The notes under the pieces: generated by a model | Told to the model about the DNA's origin: nothing | The model's input: the letters and a program-made list of their open reading frames with translations, nothing else | Databases searched by the model: none | In this document: one piece after another, positions 46,031 through 58,700 of the stretch | How positions within the stretch are numbered: position 1 is the first letter of the stretch | Layout of the letters: the number at the start of each line of letters is the position of its first letter | Made by a program: the position numbers and the translations under genes | Assembly: GCA_016858145.1 (NCBI GenBank) | Contig: JAEHOE010000075.1 | Span: 62,001 to 126,000 of the forward strand | Length of the DNA: 64,000 nt | Reading direction: 5' to 3' | DNA from: Edaphochlamys debaryana | Taxonomy: Eukaryota > Chlorophyta > Chlorophyceae > Chlamydomonadales

Positions 46031-49000
46031 ATGGCGACCATCGCGAGCCTCGGCAAGCTCTGGCGGGCGTACATGGACTCCGGCGACCAGCTGCTGGAGC
46101 TCTTCTGCAACAGCGACAGGCCGGACCTATCTCGCAAGGTGGAGAGGTGCGTTTGCCGCATCGCGCTGAATGGCGCGATCTCTGGCAGCGAGCAGCGGCC
46201 AAACCCGCGACGGCCCACCGAGGTAACATCACCAACCTTCCCCTATCAACATTCCGCAACCGGGCAGCCTCAAGCAGCCCGCTGCCTCGGCGAGCTCACA
46301 GTGTCTACACATCCCCGCCCACACCCCACTCCAGCAGGCCGAATGAGACCAACGGTGCCCACATCGCCTGTTATGCACCACGACTGTCCCTGCCAGCAAT
46401 CCCGCCCTGCCCCCTCCTGCGTGAACCGCTTTCCCCCTTGTGTGGCTCTGCCCATGCCCGTGCATCCATCCTTGCCGCAGGTCCGCACAGCTCAAGGCTG
46501 ACAGAGACATGCTGCACAGCGCGCAAGTGGGTATGTCAGCGTCGCTGTGGCTGACCGGGTGCGCCCGGGCGGGCGTGCCCGACTGGCTTCGCCGGCATCT
46601 CCGCGCCATCCCGGGCCGCGTGGCCGCGGTCACGCGCCTGGCGTCCAGCGAGGAGGATGTCGCCAACGCAGCAGACGCCTGCTCTGCAGCATGGGGGAAG
46701 CGGGCGCGGAGGGGGACAGCGGAGCCGGCGGCAGCGGGGCGGCAGCTGTTGCGGCTACGGAGGTGGCGTGGGAGGAGCTCTGGGAGCACCACGGCCAAGT
46801 GCTGGCGGCGTCGCTGGGACTGTGGCAGCACGCTCGGCTTGACCAACTGCCGGTCCCCAACGAGGCCCGCCTGCCGCCCGAGCCCGGGGTGCCTCCGGGG
46901 CTGCAGCTAGCCGAGCTCGAGGCCAAGTCCGCAGAGGCTCTGGGCCGCCTGAGCCGGGGCCAGGGCCTGGGCGGGGCGTACCCCAAGCGGCTACTCCCAA
47001 CGTTTGAGGTGCGTGTGGGGACCTGTGACCGGGGCATGGCTCCAGGGGCTCGAGGTGGGATGCCAACGGGAGGGTGGAAGATGAAGGGCTGAATGTGTTG
47101 CGAGGCCTGGAGTTATCTCAGCGTGGGCGCGTCCCTTGGCTGGCCCGGCATGTGCCTAGGTCATGCGGGTATTTCCTTGATTGCCAGCTCCGCTTCTCTT
47201 CTACTATGCTGGTGTTGCTGTGTGCTGCGCGCAGAGTTTCTTCGCCGTTCTCGGGCCCGGAGAGCCGTCCTTGAGCCCCGCCGAGGCCGTTCTAGCGCTC
47301 GAGACCAGTGCATGGGTGCTGGCGATGACCAGCGAGGGGCTGGCAGACGGCGGCACGCAGCAGGTGCGGCAGGCAGGGGCACACGACGAGTAACTTGAGC
47401 CTCAAGCACTCACGCCCGGCCTCGCTCCCGAATGAATCCGCTCCCTGCCAGGAGCGGGGCCGCACCCCACGGGAAGACCTGCTGCATTGGCTAGGGATAG
47501 CCGTGAAGCACATGTGGCTGGCGTCCTCGCGAGTGCGCAACGCGTGGCGGGACGCGGCAGGTGAGCTGGGCTGGTAGGCTTGCTCGCCTGATGACGTTGC
47601 CGCTGCGCTTTAAGTCATCATGCAGCCTGCTGGGACAACCCCGGCCGCAACACGGCTCTGCCAGTGCACCGCGGCCCGAGGCCCACTCATGGGAACACCC
47701 ACGACGCCCTCGCAGACCCCCGCCGTGCGGACCTGATCCTCCGCCTGCGCGGGGCAGGGCTGGGCGCCAGCCTCGACTGCGCCCTACGCCTCGCCTTCAC
47801 CGCCACCCAGCGCGCCGATGCGCCAGACCCGCAGGCGGCCAAGATGCTGAGCGACGTCCCACAACACATCTCCTTCACGTGCCAGTGCCTGCGGCATGGA
47901 GGCTTGGGTCTGGAGGCTCTGGCACCAGCGGAGGGCGACAGCCGGGAGGCCGTGCTGGGCGAGGCGGGCGGGCTGGTGCTGACGTACGCCAAGCGCGCCG
48001 CCGGCCTGACGCATGCGCTGGAGTCGGCGGCGGCGGCAGGGCGGCTGGACCCCCTCACCAGAACCCCGTCAGCATCCTCGCCGCGCTGCACGCGCAACAC
48101 GCCAGGCTGCGCCAGCAAGGGGCGGAGCTTGCGGCGGCGGGGCGCGCGGGAGCTCTGGCGGTCGAGCTGGAGGCGTACGGCATGCAAGCCGCGAGCCGGC
48201 TGGCGGCGCGGCTGGCCGCCGACGCGGCCGGTCTGCAGCCGCCGCATCACCCCGAGCGCGACGAGAGCATAACCCGCGCCCTGGTTATGTGCGTTTACGA
48301 CATCGAGGACCTCTCTGGCCAGCTCGGCGACCCGACCGCTCCAGCGCGGCTGCTGGCCTGCCAGCCGCACCGCCTGCTGGCGGCGGCCTGCAAGCTGCTG
48401 TGCGCCCCACGGCTGCCTGCTGCGGCCGCGGGCGCGGGGCCTGCCGGGGCCGGGCGGGGGGCGGCAGCGCGCGAGCCGGCAGCGCCCACAGCCTACTCCT
48501 GGGCTTCCACTTGGCGGTCGCGACTCATGGCCGCAGTCCAGCGGTGCGCTTACGGGCTCGCGGCTAACCCTGCGCTAAGCGCGCGGGTGCGGCGCTGGCT
48601 GCGCGTCCGGGAAGAGGGCTGCAGCGCCGGCGCGCAACCGGTGCTGGCGGCAGAGGCGGAGGCCGCGTCGGGGGCGGCCGCGGAGGCGGAGGCGGAGCGG
48701 GGCTGCATGGGCCAGGCCTGGCTAGCGGCCTTGCGGACGGCGCGGCAGGCGACGGAGGGAGGCGAGGGGGCCCTGGGTCTCCTGCTGCTCCACTCCGCCC
48801 GCCGACCCCCGGCAGGCCCCGGCGAGGGGTCGAACGCTGCCTTCCGCCAGGCTGCCGCGGCCCTCGCCCCCTTGGTGCGTGGCGAGGTGGGAGACTGGCT
48901 TGCGCCCCCCGAGGCGGTGGCTGCAGTGGAATCACTCGCGAGGATTCCCGCCGCACAGCTACGTAATGACGTGGCGGCGGTATTGGCGGCGCCGCTGCCG

Positions 49001-49240
49001 CTGCCGCTGGCGGTGCCGCCGGAGGGCTGGCGGCTGACGCGGCTGCGCGTGTGCGGCTACCCGGGCTGCGAGTCCTTCGGCGAACGCTGCGAGTCCGACC
49101 TGCCGCTCAAGCAGTGCGGCGGGTGTAAGGGGCTGCGCTACTGCGGGGCCAACTGCCAGCGGGCGCACTGGCGGGAGGGGCACTCGGCCGAGTGCAAGGC
49201 GCTGGCGGCGGCGCGGCGGGCGGCGGAGGCGGCCTCGTGA
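46031..49240 (+). CDS. MYND zinc-finger protein with two apparent one-base deletions
   Basis: Exons 46031-46146, 46481-47008, 47235-47363, 47452-47560 and 47626-49240 join in phase apart from two breaks. The C-terminus carries a MYND finger: CGYPGC, then QCGGCKGLRYCGANC, then HWREGHSAEC, with all C/H ligands present. MYND fingers bind proline-rich protein ligands, and large MYND families are typical of volvocine algae. The rest is helical and alanine-rich, of unknown function. Two frame changes occur, near 46690 (within a run of five G) and near 48045 (within a run of five C). In both the reading resumes if one base were missing from the run, so assembly error in homopolymers is likelier than decay. 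A TGTAA lies 732 bases past the stop. Confidence 0.72.
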
Positions 49241-49686
49241 GGGCTAGGGGAGCCGTGCGTGAGGCCGCAAACATGATGGCACGGGCTGACTGCGGACGCA
49301 TGGTTCGAGTTGGCATGCGGCCGTGGGCTGGTGAAAGCGTCCGGTTGCAGGGCGGCAACGCGGCTTCGAGAGTAGGGGAGGCACAGGCCGAGAAGAGCTA
49401 CCTGCACTGCGCTGTCCGCTGGGGAGAGTGTCAATGGCCCGCTGGCCGCTCCGTGCCGCTGGCCGCTCCGTGCACGGAGCTTGGGGAAGGGGTGGCGGCG
49501 GCGGACTGGGCGGTGGTGAGTCGCCTGGTGATGGGGGCGGGCAGGGCGGACTGGGTGGTGCGATGGAGGCGGGCAGGGCGGCGGAGGCGGGTCCGTCGTT
49601 GTGGGCTTCGTAGGGCAGTTGGTGGGCGGGACGGCTCGGGGCAGGGGGGGTAGGTTCTGTGCCGCTGCTGTGCTGTGGCAATGGAG

Positions 49687-49718
49687 TTGGCGGCGGCATC
49701 AGTTGGCGGCGGCATCAG
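49687..49718. repeat. 16-base tandem repeat
   Basis: TTGGCGGCGGCATCAG occurs twice head to tail in the 3' region after the MYND gene, in a stretch of GGCGG-rich sequence. Confidence 0.6.
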
Positions 49719-49971
49719 TTGGCGGGGGGGTTATGCGCGAGATCCCGCACGGCGGTGCACGCGCCACGAAAGCCGCACCAACAGCCGTACAGGGGCAGCG
49801 CACCACGAGGGGTGGCCTAGCTGGAGCCTGCCCCGGAACGCATGTGGGCATGGCTACATACCGTAATGCATGAACGGATTGCACCGGCATGGGCCAGCCA
49901 CGCACGCAATCTCAACTCCCGAGCAACTGCCTGCAGTCTGGGGTGGCCGGCTGCTGCCTGCCCTCGACTGC

Positions 49972-49976
49972 TGTAA
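49972..49976 (+). terminator. TGTAA poly(A) signal after the MYND gene
   Basis: First clear TGTAA on the plus strand beyond the stop at 49240. The implied 3' UTR of about 740 bases is within the usual volvocine range. Confidence 0.4.
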
Positions 49977-50439
49977 ACGCAGACATGATGCGGCCTGACC
50001 CACCGCCCCAATATTCCTCGACGAGGGTCGCTGCCCGAAGGCAGGAAAAAGGGCTGAGCCCCGTGGTCCCCCCAAGGGGGCCCAATGCTCGAGTATGGCT
50101 GCGGCTCCGGCCCTCAACCCCTCTCCACCACCAGCCCGCACCACGGCCCAGTAATCCGTTCGAACCCCGCACTACACAAGGTGTTGCGCTCGTCAGGCGT
50201 CTAGCCGCCCCAGGGAGGTGGAGGTGGGAGGTGGGAGGCGGCCGATGTGTTAGCGTGTGCGGTGGTTGAAGGACGTGGCCACAGCTTCCCGTGTAACGAG
50301 CCACGGCTGAGCTGTAGAGTGTGCCCCCGCGTCATGTGCGGCGAGGCACGCCGGCTTGGCTGCAGCGTATAGCCAACTGCACTGCCGCTCCGTTTCCTGC
50401 CGTAGCTCAGTTGCGAAGGCTCTTGCGAAGGCTCTTGTA

Positions 50440-50632
50440 CCTGCGAGGCACCCACACCAGCCCACACAACCACAGGGCACAGAGTCCAGGTCGTGACCTC
50501 CTGCAAGTCCATGGCAGGCGTGCTTGAACCCACAGGGCGTTGGCCGACAGGACTGGCTCAGCAAGGATGTGGTGGTGCGGGCCAATTTCAGCTATCGATT
50601 CGCCGACATCGCTCCGTTGTCGTCTTCCGCTG
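50440..50632. repeat. Local direct repeat, copy 1
   Basis: Shares CTGCGAGGCACCCACAC, CCACAGGGCGT and a block ending CGCCGACATCGCTCCGTTGT with 51388-51512. It directly abuts the copied THADA 3' fragment. Confidence 0.65.
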
Positions 50633-50821
50633 CTGGCCGAAGGCGGGGCGGAGGCGGAGGGAGCGGGATGGAGCCGCGCCCTGGCGGCGACGCTGGCGGC
50701 GGTGGCCGCGCGTGATGACGTGGCAGGGTCGCAACTGGCGCCGGCGCTGGAGGCGGCGGCCGCCGAGTGGGGTGAGGCAAGCGGGGCTTGTGTGGAGGTG
50801 GCGGAGGCGGAGGCAGCGTAA
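50627..50821 (+). pseudogene. Copied fragment of the THADA C-terminus
   Basis: The translation matches the last part of the THADA gene at 44542-44769: LAEGGAEAEGAGWSRALAAT here versus LAEGGVEATGAGWSRGLAAT there, then GSQLAPALEAAAAEWGEAS. A TAA at 50819-50821 ends the frame where the source reads on for about ten more codons. No splice acceptor or upstream THADA exon accompanies it, so it is a non-functional segmental copy. Confidence 0.85.
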
Positions 50822-51145
50822 GCCAGTGACAGGCGTACCGTATCCTGTTCCTGCTGTGAGCTGGGGTTGGGGCTCATTGGGCCAGCGCGTGAGTAAAGTG
50901 TTACCGGAGGTATATGGGTTTCGCGGGGTAACGGGCCCGGAGGTCGCCTGATGTGAATGGTGGGGCGCCTCGAGCAGTACAGCGCCAGTGGCCTTGTCAA
51001 GCGCGAGCGCGCGCTCTGGAGTGCGGCCTGTGATGACTGATGAGTGGGAAGGTCGATCAGGGAAACTGGCCGGGAGGTCGTCCGGCGTGCGCTGAGGAAG
51101 GGTGCGCGGTGGACCCCTTGCGAGGCGAGAGAGGGCCGGGCTGTG
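50627..51145 (+). repeat. Segmental duplication, derived copy of 44542-45075
   Basis: Homology begins at CCGCTGCTGGCCGAAGGCGG and fades after GAGGCGAG near 51130. It covers the THADA tail, stop region and flank, in the same orientation as the source, about 6.1 kb away. Confidence 0.85.
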
Positions 51146-51387
51146 CTGTGGATTGGCTGGAAACGCTTTGCTTAGGCGGCGTGTCTTACGTGCCGGTGAC
51201 GTCCAGTTGGGAGTGGCTGCCACCGCACGGCCCGAGAGGCTCGACGGGCTCAGTGGCGGGGGCAGGTGCGCGGAGTACGCTGCCGATTGCCGAATACCGG
51301 TGGTCAAACTGCGGCCTGTGCGGTGCACTGGGCCTCCCACCACCAGCGATTCACGATGCTCGTCGTGGCTTGAGGAGTCGCCCTACA

Positions 51388-51512
51388 ATGCCTGCGAGGC
51401 ACCCACACAACCACAGGGCGTCAGCCGACAGGACTGCGCTCACCTATGGAGAGGGGGTGCGGGCCAATAACAGCTGTCGATTCGCCGACATCGCTCCGTT
51501 GTCGGCTTCAAC
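51388..51512. repeat. Local direct repeat, copy 2
   Basis: Diverged second copy of 50440-50632, with the same block order. Together the two copies bracket the duplicated THADA fragment. Confidence 0.65.
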
Positions 51513-52160
51513 TCTACCCGCTCTGCGCGTGCTCTGCGCTTGCGCGTTGCGTTACCTGGGCCAAGAGCTACACATCAACTGCGACGTTGGCATTGTCGCG
51601 GTGGGGGGTACCTCCGTTTCTCTACGGCCGGGGGAGAGCGGCGGCGGGAGCGGGGGCTCGGCGTGCGCGATGGGTTTTGCGTGTACGCGTGCCGCACTCG
51701 AAGATCGTTTTGGTTTCAGTTCGCTTGTTGGGATCACTATAGCGACGTGATAGCGAGCATAGGATTGCACAATGGCCAGCGAGCGAAACAGCGCGCCAAC
51801 ATGCGGGCTGACGCGTTACACAGGACCTGCAGGAGTAACCCCTGCGCTCATTTAGCTAGCCGAGTGCCTGGTACTACACGAGTCCTTTGATGGCTTGAGC
51901 GCGCTCACCGGGACCGCGCAAGACTTACATGGACTCGGACGGCGGCCCAAAACGACTCCTGACCACCCACAACGCTGAGCATATGCAGTCGAAGTCAATG
52001 CTACGGGAATACTTGGGGGCGTCGCAAGCCGTGCCAGCTTGTTCAGGATTGTGGTCAGCACAGCTCGCGGACGTCGAGGTGTTACTCAATGGCGCGCGCG
52101 GCGATCAGTAGAAACAACACATAGCGCCGTGGCTGAGGGCCACCCTGGCTCGCGCACGAA
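51513..52160. promoter_or_regulatory. Upstream region of the cyclase gene
   Basis: No supported coding exon. This interval should contain the cyclase promoter and 5' UTR. It is less GC-rich than the flanking genes. No TATA box or known operator was recognised. Confidence 0.3.
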
Positions 52161-55100
52161 ATGCCATTTCGCAATTGGACTTCGGCTGGCGTCCTCGCAC
52201 TGCTGCTGCTCTGCTCAGCGCTGGGCGGTGGAGCAGCCTTGGAGCGGGGCCAGGTCTCTGCGCAGCACCTGCGCGGCCGAGCTCTGACTGCGCAGCATTC
52301 TGGCGCCATCGATGCCTCCACCCCCTCCCAGCTGCTGGATGCCCTGCGCCAACCCCACATCGGCGCCATCCGCCTCACCGCCCCCGACCTCAGCCTCGAC
52401 ACCGCCGAGTGGCGAGCCCTGGACCCGCCCGTGGACCTCACCCGCCCCGTGGTTCTCTTCGGGGCGGGGCGTTACGCCGCCCCCGGGGGGCCGCCTTCCG
52501 CCCTTGAGGGGCCCCACTACGCCGTTGATGCCGCCTTCCTGGCATCGAAGCTCCGCCTGCTACCTGATGCGTCCGCTGCCGCTATCGCGACCAGCAGCGA
52601 TGGTGGCATTAGCAGCAACAGCAGCGGCAGCAGCACCATAAGCGTAGTGGTCAACGGCACCGCCATTATGCCCGCGCTCAGCTTCCTAGGCCTGCGCCTG
52701 CGCAACCACCTGCCGCCCACGGGCTACGGCCTGTCGCTACTTGCGGGCGGTACGAGAGTTATGTCCGACAGTAATACGACGACCGTACCGTACGGCGGCC
52801 TGGTGGTGTCGTACGAGGATTGCGTGCTGGAGCGGCTGGCGGGCCTGCCGCTGGCGGCAACGGCCGCGGCTGCAGCCGCGGCCCCCGCGCTGCCGGGGCT
52901 GCCGCCACCGTCCACGTCAGTCGCCAACGGAACTTGGTGCCCCCCCGGCGTGCTGCCAGCGTCAACAGCAGCAGCCTCTGATTCCACCGACCGTCCCTGC
53001 TTCTCCGGGGGCGCGCTGGTCTTCCAACACATAGCCTGGGAGGAGGAGCTTGAGGGGGCGAGCCGCACCCGCAGCAGGCCCCTGCTGGTCGTACTCTCCA
53101 ACTGCTCGTACGGCGTACGGCACGAGGTGTCGTACGACTGCGTGGCGGCGTGGGGCGCCGCCTTCTGCATCCACGCGCTGCAGGCCGGGCTGCTGTCGCC
53201 GCCGCCGCCCCCCACCGTCCCGCCCCCACCCCCGGCCCCGCCGCCTTCTGGGACCCCTGCCACCGGCTCCGGCACGGGTTCTGGCGAGGGTCTGAGTGCG
53301 GCTGCGGGTGCGGGCATCGGTGTGGCGTGCACGCTGGGCGCCGTGGTGCTGGTGGCGGGGCTGTGGGCCTTCCTGCGGCGGCTGCGGCGGGACCACCGCA
53401 CGCTGACGCTGGCGGTGCGGCCGCCCGGGGCCACCCCCATGACCACCCTGCTGGTGAGGGGGGAGGGGGGAGGGGGAGGAGGGGGGCTAGGTAGGGAGGA
53501 GGGGGAGAAGGAGGGGGGACGGCGAAGGAGGGAGAGGGAGACGGGGCGGGAGGAGGATGGACTGGGCTCGAACTGCCCTGTCGCTCTTGGCCTCGCCCGT
53601 CGACTGGACCCTTTCTTTGCCGCCCCACGCCCTCTCCCCTGCCATCCCAGGTGACCGACATCCAGAACTCGACCAACCTGTGAGGCGGAGGGGGGCTGGG
53701 GGGTGGGGCCGCAAGGGGCCTCACGGGGCGCACGGGGGTTGCCGTGCGAAGCGGGAGGGTGGACCACCGCTGTACCGTGCGTAGAGTGGTGCTTTGCCCA
53801 GCCCACACCCTGGCCGCACCCGTCGGGCCCCCGTCCCGAGGTCCCTGCGTTCCCCGTCCCCCGCGGTCCCATGCGTCTCACCCGCTCCCCCCTTCGACCC
53901 CCTTCTTCTCCACCCTCTTCCTCCCCTCCCTCTTCCCCCCCCCAGCTGGGAGCAGCTGGCGGCCTCAGTGATGGACGAGACGCTGCGGCTGCACCACCGC
54001 TGCCTGCGGGGGCTGCTGTCCAAGTGCAACGGTGAGGGGGGAGGGGGCGCTGGGCGAGTCGGGTCGGGTCGGGATCGGAGCGGGAGGGGGCCGACGGGGG
54101 AGAGGACTGACACTTGCCACAAAGGGGCGGCCCTCACAACAAGCGCTCGCTGGCTTGCTTTTCCCACGCCCTGCTCATACCCTCGCTCCCCGCCCCCTCC
54201 TCGCCCCACCAGGCTACGAGTCAGCCACAGAGGGCGACAGGTGAGCTCGGACGGGGCCACCGGTTCGGGTAGTGTGCACGGGCCAGATCCTCGGCCTCGT
54301 CTCCCCATCCCCACCCGTCATCTCGCTTCCTCCCTCCGCTCCCGTAGGCGACGCAATCCCGCTCAGTTCCACTCCCCACCTCTCCCCATCCCTCCCCCCC
54401 AGCGACGCAAGCCCGCTCACTTCCACTACCCCCCCCCTTTTTCCCCCCCTCCCTCCCCCCCCCAGTTTCATACTAGCCTTCCATACGGCCCTGGACGCCG
54501 CCCGCTTCGCCCTGGCGGCGCAGGGGGCGCTGCTGGAGCTGCCCTGGCCGCCCGAGCTGCTGGAGCACGCGGACGGGAAGGAGGTGGGGGGGACAGGGGG
54601 CAGGACAGGCTGAAAAGGAGGCAGGCTGGGAGGCAACTGGTCTCTCGCCTCCGTGGTCCCCTGCCCGCGAAACGTGGTCCTCCCACCGTGCTGTCCGCGA
54701 GATTGTACCTTCCTTACACCCCCTCCCGCGCTTCCAGGTCTGGGCCGAGCCGTCAAAGCCCAAGCTGCACGGCGTGCGCACGGGCCGACACGGGGCCGGC
54801 GGGGGCGGGGGGGCCCTGGGGGGCCTCCTGTCCCCGCACTCCCACCACTCCCACTCCCACCACCACCTGCCCCACCGCCCCAGCTTCAGCCACTTCGGTT
54901 TCGGCGGAGACTCAGACACGGACGAGGAGCACGACGGCCACAGCCCCAACGACCCCAATCACCATCCCAACCACCATCCCAACCACCACAACCACCACAA
55001 CGGTCACGGCAACGGCAACGGCCCGGCGTCCTCGTCATCGCACCTGGGCTTCTTCCACGCTAATCCCCACGCGGCGCACGGCTGGCTGGCGGCTGCGTTT

Positions 55101-55694
55101 GGTCACTCGGGCAAGCACGCTCGGCCCCAACCTGCCCTCAGCCCGCCCGCTCCGGGGCAGGCACCCCCGGGGCGCAAGTCCTTCAGCCTGGCCATCGCCT
55201 CCGCCTTCCCGCGCTTCTCCCACGGTGGCGCGGGGTCGCTTCCCCTGCCCACGGATGGGCCACGCAGGGTCGGCGGCAGCGGCACAGGTGCGGCCGTGCC
55301 CGTTGCTAGCTCGCCTCTCCCTTGCCTTGCCTTGCCTTGCCCACTACACTGTACCCCCGAGCACTACCCCCTTGCCCCGCCGCTGCGGCTCCGTGTCTCA
55401 TTCCTCGTGTCACCCCTGTCCCCCCGATGCCCCGACCCAGGCATGAACCTCCTGGCGGCGCTCCCGGAGGACTCCGTCGCCACCGGCACCTCCGCCGCCG
55501 CCGACACAGCCTCCGCCGCCGCCGCCGCCGCCGCCGCCTCCTTTCGGCCGACGGCGCCGCTGGTGCCTCCGTCGCCCTCCGGCGAGCTGTCAGCCGCCGC
55601 CAGCCGCTCAGCGCTGCCGTCGCCGCTGGGCCAGCGGCCCTCGCCGCTGGGCACACGCACCGAGTCCGGCCTGGCCACGGGCAGCGACCCCAGC

Positions 55695-55725
<31 letters not shown>

Positions 55726-58700
55726 GCGGCGTCGGCGGCTTCTCGCTGCATGCACCGCCGCACCCCGGCTCGCCGCTGGGCTCGGGGCAGAGCGGCGGCC
55801 GCTGGCCCAACCGCGCACTCGTCCGTAACGCCACCGGCCCCAGCCTCCGCAGCGCCGGCGCCGCCACCGGCGGCGTCGGCGGCGGCGGCGGCCTCGGCGG
55901 CGGCAGCAGCAGCAGCACCGGCCTGCTGGCCAGCCTGTCCCTCATGATCCCATCCCGCGGCTCCCGCGGCGGCGGCGGCGGTGGTGGTGGCGGCGGCGGC
56001 GGAGTCGAAGTGCTCGAGTGGACGAGCAATCCCGTGGCTTCGGGTGTGGACGACCCACGTGGGTCCACGTCCAGTCGGCCCTCTCCAGGGCCGGGGCCGG
56101 GGCCGGTGGCAGGGCCGGGGCCGGTGGCGGAGGGGCGGGAGGCCCCACCGTCGCCCTCAGCCGCCGCCGGCCCCAGTTGCTCGACCGAGCCCCTCGTCGC
56201 CGCCGCGCTCCCTCCCTCCCTCACCGCGCCCCAGCCCTTGGCCCGAACCAACTCCTACACCTCCCTGCCCCTGGTCCCCTCACGCCTGGGCCCCGGCGGC
56301 CGGAGCGCCAGGCCCGAGACGCCGCCGCCGCCGCCGCCGCCGCGGCCCGACGCCGCTGCCGTCGACGTCGGTGGCGCCGGGGACTCGGGCGACTGGGCCC
56401 TGCTCAGCGGCGCGGCCATCGAGCTAGCGGCGCTCATGAGTAATACCAACACCTCCCACACAGCCGAGGACCTGGGGCCCGCCAGCAGCCGCGGCGGCGG
56501 CGGCGGCGGCGGTGGCGCTGGCGCGATCCGGGCGGCGGGGGCTGCCGCGACGGCGGCGACCTCCGCCGCCGCCTCGCCGCGGTTCCTCGCCCCCGCCGCC
56601 CTCGTCTTTCCCGGCTCCAGCTTCCTCACGAGTGGATCCCACTCGGCCTCACCGCGGCGGGCCTCCCCTGCACCCCCCGCCGGCGTGTCGGTGTTTGCAG
56701 TGTCCCACGCCGCCGCCAGCGCGCCCCTGCCCGCCGCCGCCGGGGCCACGGGGGGCTCCGGGGGCCCAGGCAGTGCCAGCCCAGGCCCCACCGGGGCCCT
56801 CGAGCGGCTCGCGACGGGGGACAGCAGCATGGGTGCGGCAGGCGGCGGCCACGTGCCCGCGTCACCCTTCATGTCCGCAACCCCGCTCATGATGGCCGTA
56901 CAGCCGCTGACCGTGCCCGAGGACGCGGAGCCAGGCAGCCAACCGCCAACCGCCAACCGTCACCACCAACGGCCAACCGCCAACCACCTGGCGCCGATCT
57001 CGGTGCACCGCCAGGACTCGCAGTCACGTGTCCGCTTCCACACGTACCACGGGTACAGCACCTCCTCCCCCGTGCCCTCCCCCTCCGGCACCCCAACCGC
57101 CGCCGCCGCCGCCGCCGCCGCTGGGGTCTTTGGCTCTGGCGGGTTCGCGGGGCCGGGGTCGCCGGCGGCGGCGGCAGCGGCGGCTGCCTCGGCGCTGCGG
57201 CGGCTGCCCAGCAGTCACTCCCTGGCGCGGACTCGGACCCAGGCGGTGGAGCTGTTTGCATGCGCCCCGCAGAAGCTTCTCGAGGTGGGGGGTTTGGGAC
57301 GGGAGGTTGGGTTGCGAGGGGCGAGCTGCGAGGCGGGAGATGGGGACAGGGGAGCAGGGTGTGAGGGGCCTCAAGAGGACGGGCACGTCGCGACCGCCAT
57401 GCTTGTTCCGATGTGAGGGGACGTTCACGGCCAGGCGGCAGCAGGTCGCCCTGTCATCGAGGCACACCCTGTCATCGCACCAACTACCGGTAGACTCGAC
57501 GCAAACGCGCCTTTCCTCTCCCTCTCCTCTCATCCTTTCGCAGGTGCGGCAGACGTGGCGCCAGATGTGCGCCGCCGCCTGGCCCCTGCTCCTGGGCGGT
57601 GGCGGGGCCGGCGGGGAGGCGGAGGGCGAGGGCAGCGCGTTCGCCTTTATGGGGATCGAGGGGCCGCAGTCCGCCGGTCTGGCCCCCCACATGGAAGGCG
57701 ACGGGGAGGAGGGGGAGCACCGCCGCAGCCGCACCACGGGGCCCGACGGTCTCGCCCCCGCCCCGCCCCGGCCCAGCATGGCGGAGCGCGCCGCCTCCGG
57801 CGCCCCCCGGCCCTCCCTCCACATCCACCACTCCCCCAGCTCCGGCTTCGGGCTGGCGGCCATGCTGTCGGGGGGCGGATCGCGGCAGGGCCTGGTCCCC
57901 ACGCTGGGGCCGGGCGGGGCCCGCGGTGCGGTGCTGCTGTTCCGGGGGTGAGCGGGTTGACGTATTCAGACTGTGTTGGGCTCTGAGCGTGGGTTGCTGG
58001 GTGCTTGGCTCTGGGTGTTGCGGTCGGGGTGCTGTGGTGCTGGGAGCCGGGTCCACGGCGCAGAGGCATCGGCGGCGACCCGGAGGGGTCAGGGCCTCGA
58101 TCACACCACCCTCCCGCCCCCCTCGCTCTAACCCCCACCCACCCCCCCACCTAACCCCCACCCACCCTCCCCCCTCCCCCCAGCTGCCGCGTGCGTATGG
58201 GGCTGCACACGGGCGTGGGGCTCACCACCGACGTCGCCTTCAACAACACCACGGGCCACATGGCCTACTCGGGCATGCCGCTCAAGGTGATGGTGGGGAG
58301 TTGGGGGGTGGGGTTGGGGGTGGGTGAAGGGGAAGTGTTTGGTTGGGATGGGGGCGGGTACTGGTCAGGAGGCTGTGTAGGCAGTGGCCAGGCCAGCAGC
58401 CCTTCTACCATCACCATTGCCCATCGCGTCAACGCACGGTCAGCGCTCGGTCCCGAGGCCCGTCCCTTCCAGGCTCGACCCCCCACTCCTCCACCACGAG
58501 ATACACACCTACCGCCCCCCCCCCCCTCCCCCCAGATCGCCAAGGCCGTGGGTGACGCTGCCTCGGGCGGCTCAGTGCTGCTCTCCAACTCCTCCTTCGC
58601 GGCCGTGCACCCGCACCTGCCGGACCTGCCGGGGCACGCGGAGGTGGGGGGCCGCGGGGGGGGGCTGCGGGGGCGGGGGGCTGCGTGTGGGGCCTGCGTG

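Noticed and set aside
54774..57416. An 880-codon open frame as a separate gene
   Set aside because: It is explained by the in-phase cyclase exons 54738-55287 and 55441-57284. The apparent start is internal and the stop lies in an intron.
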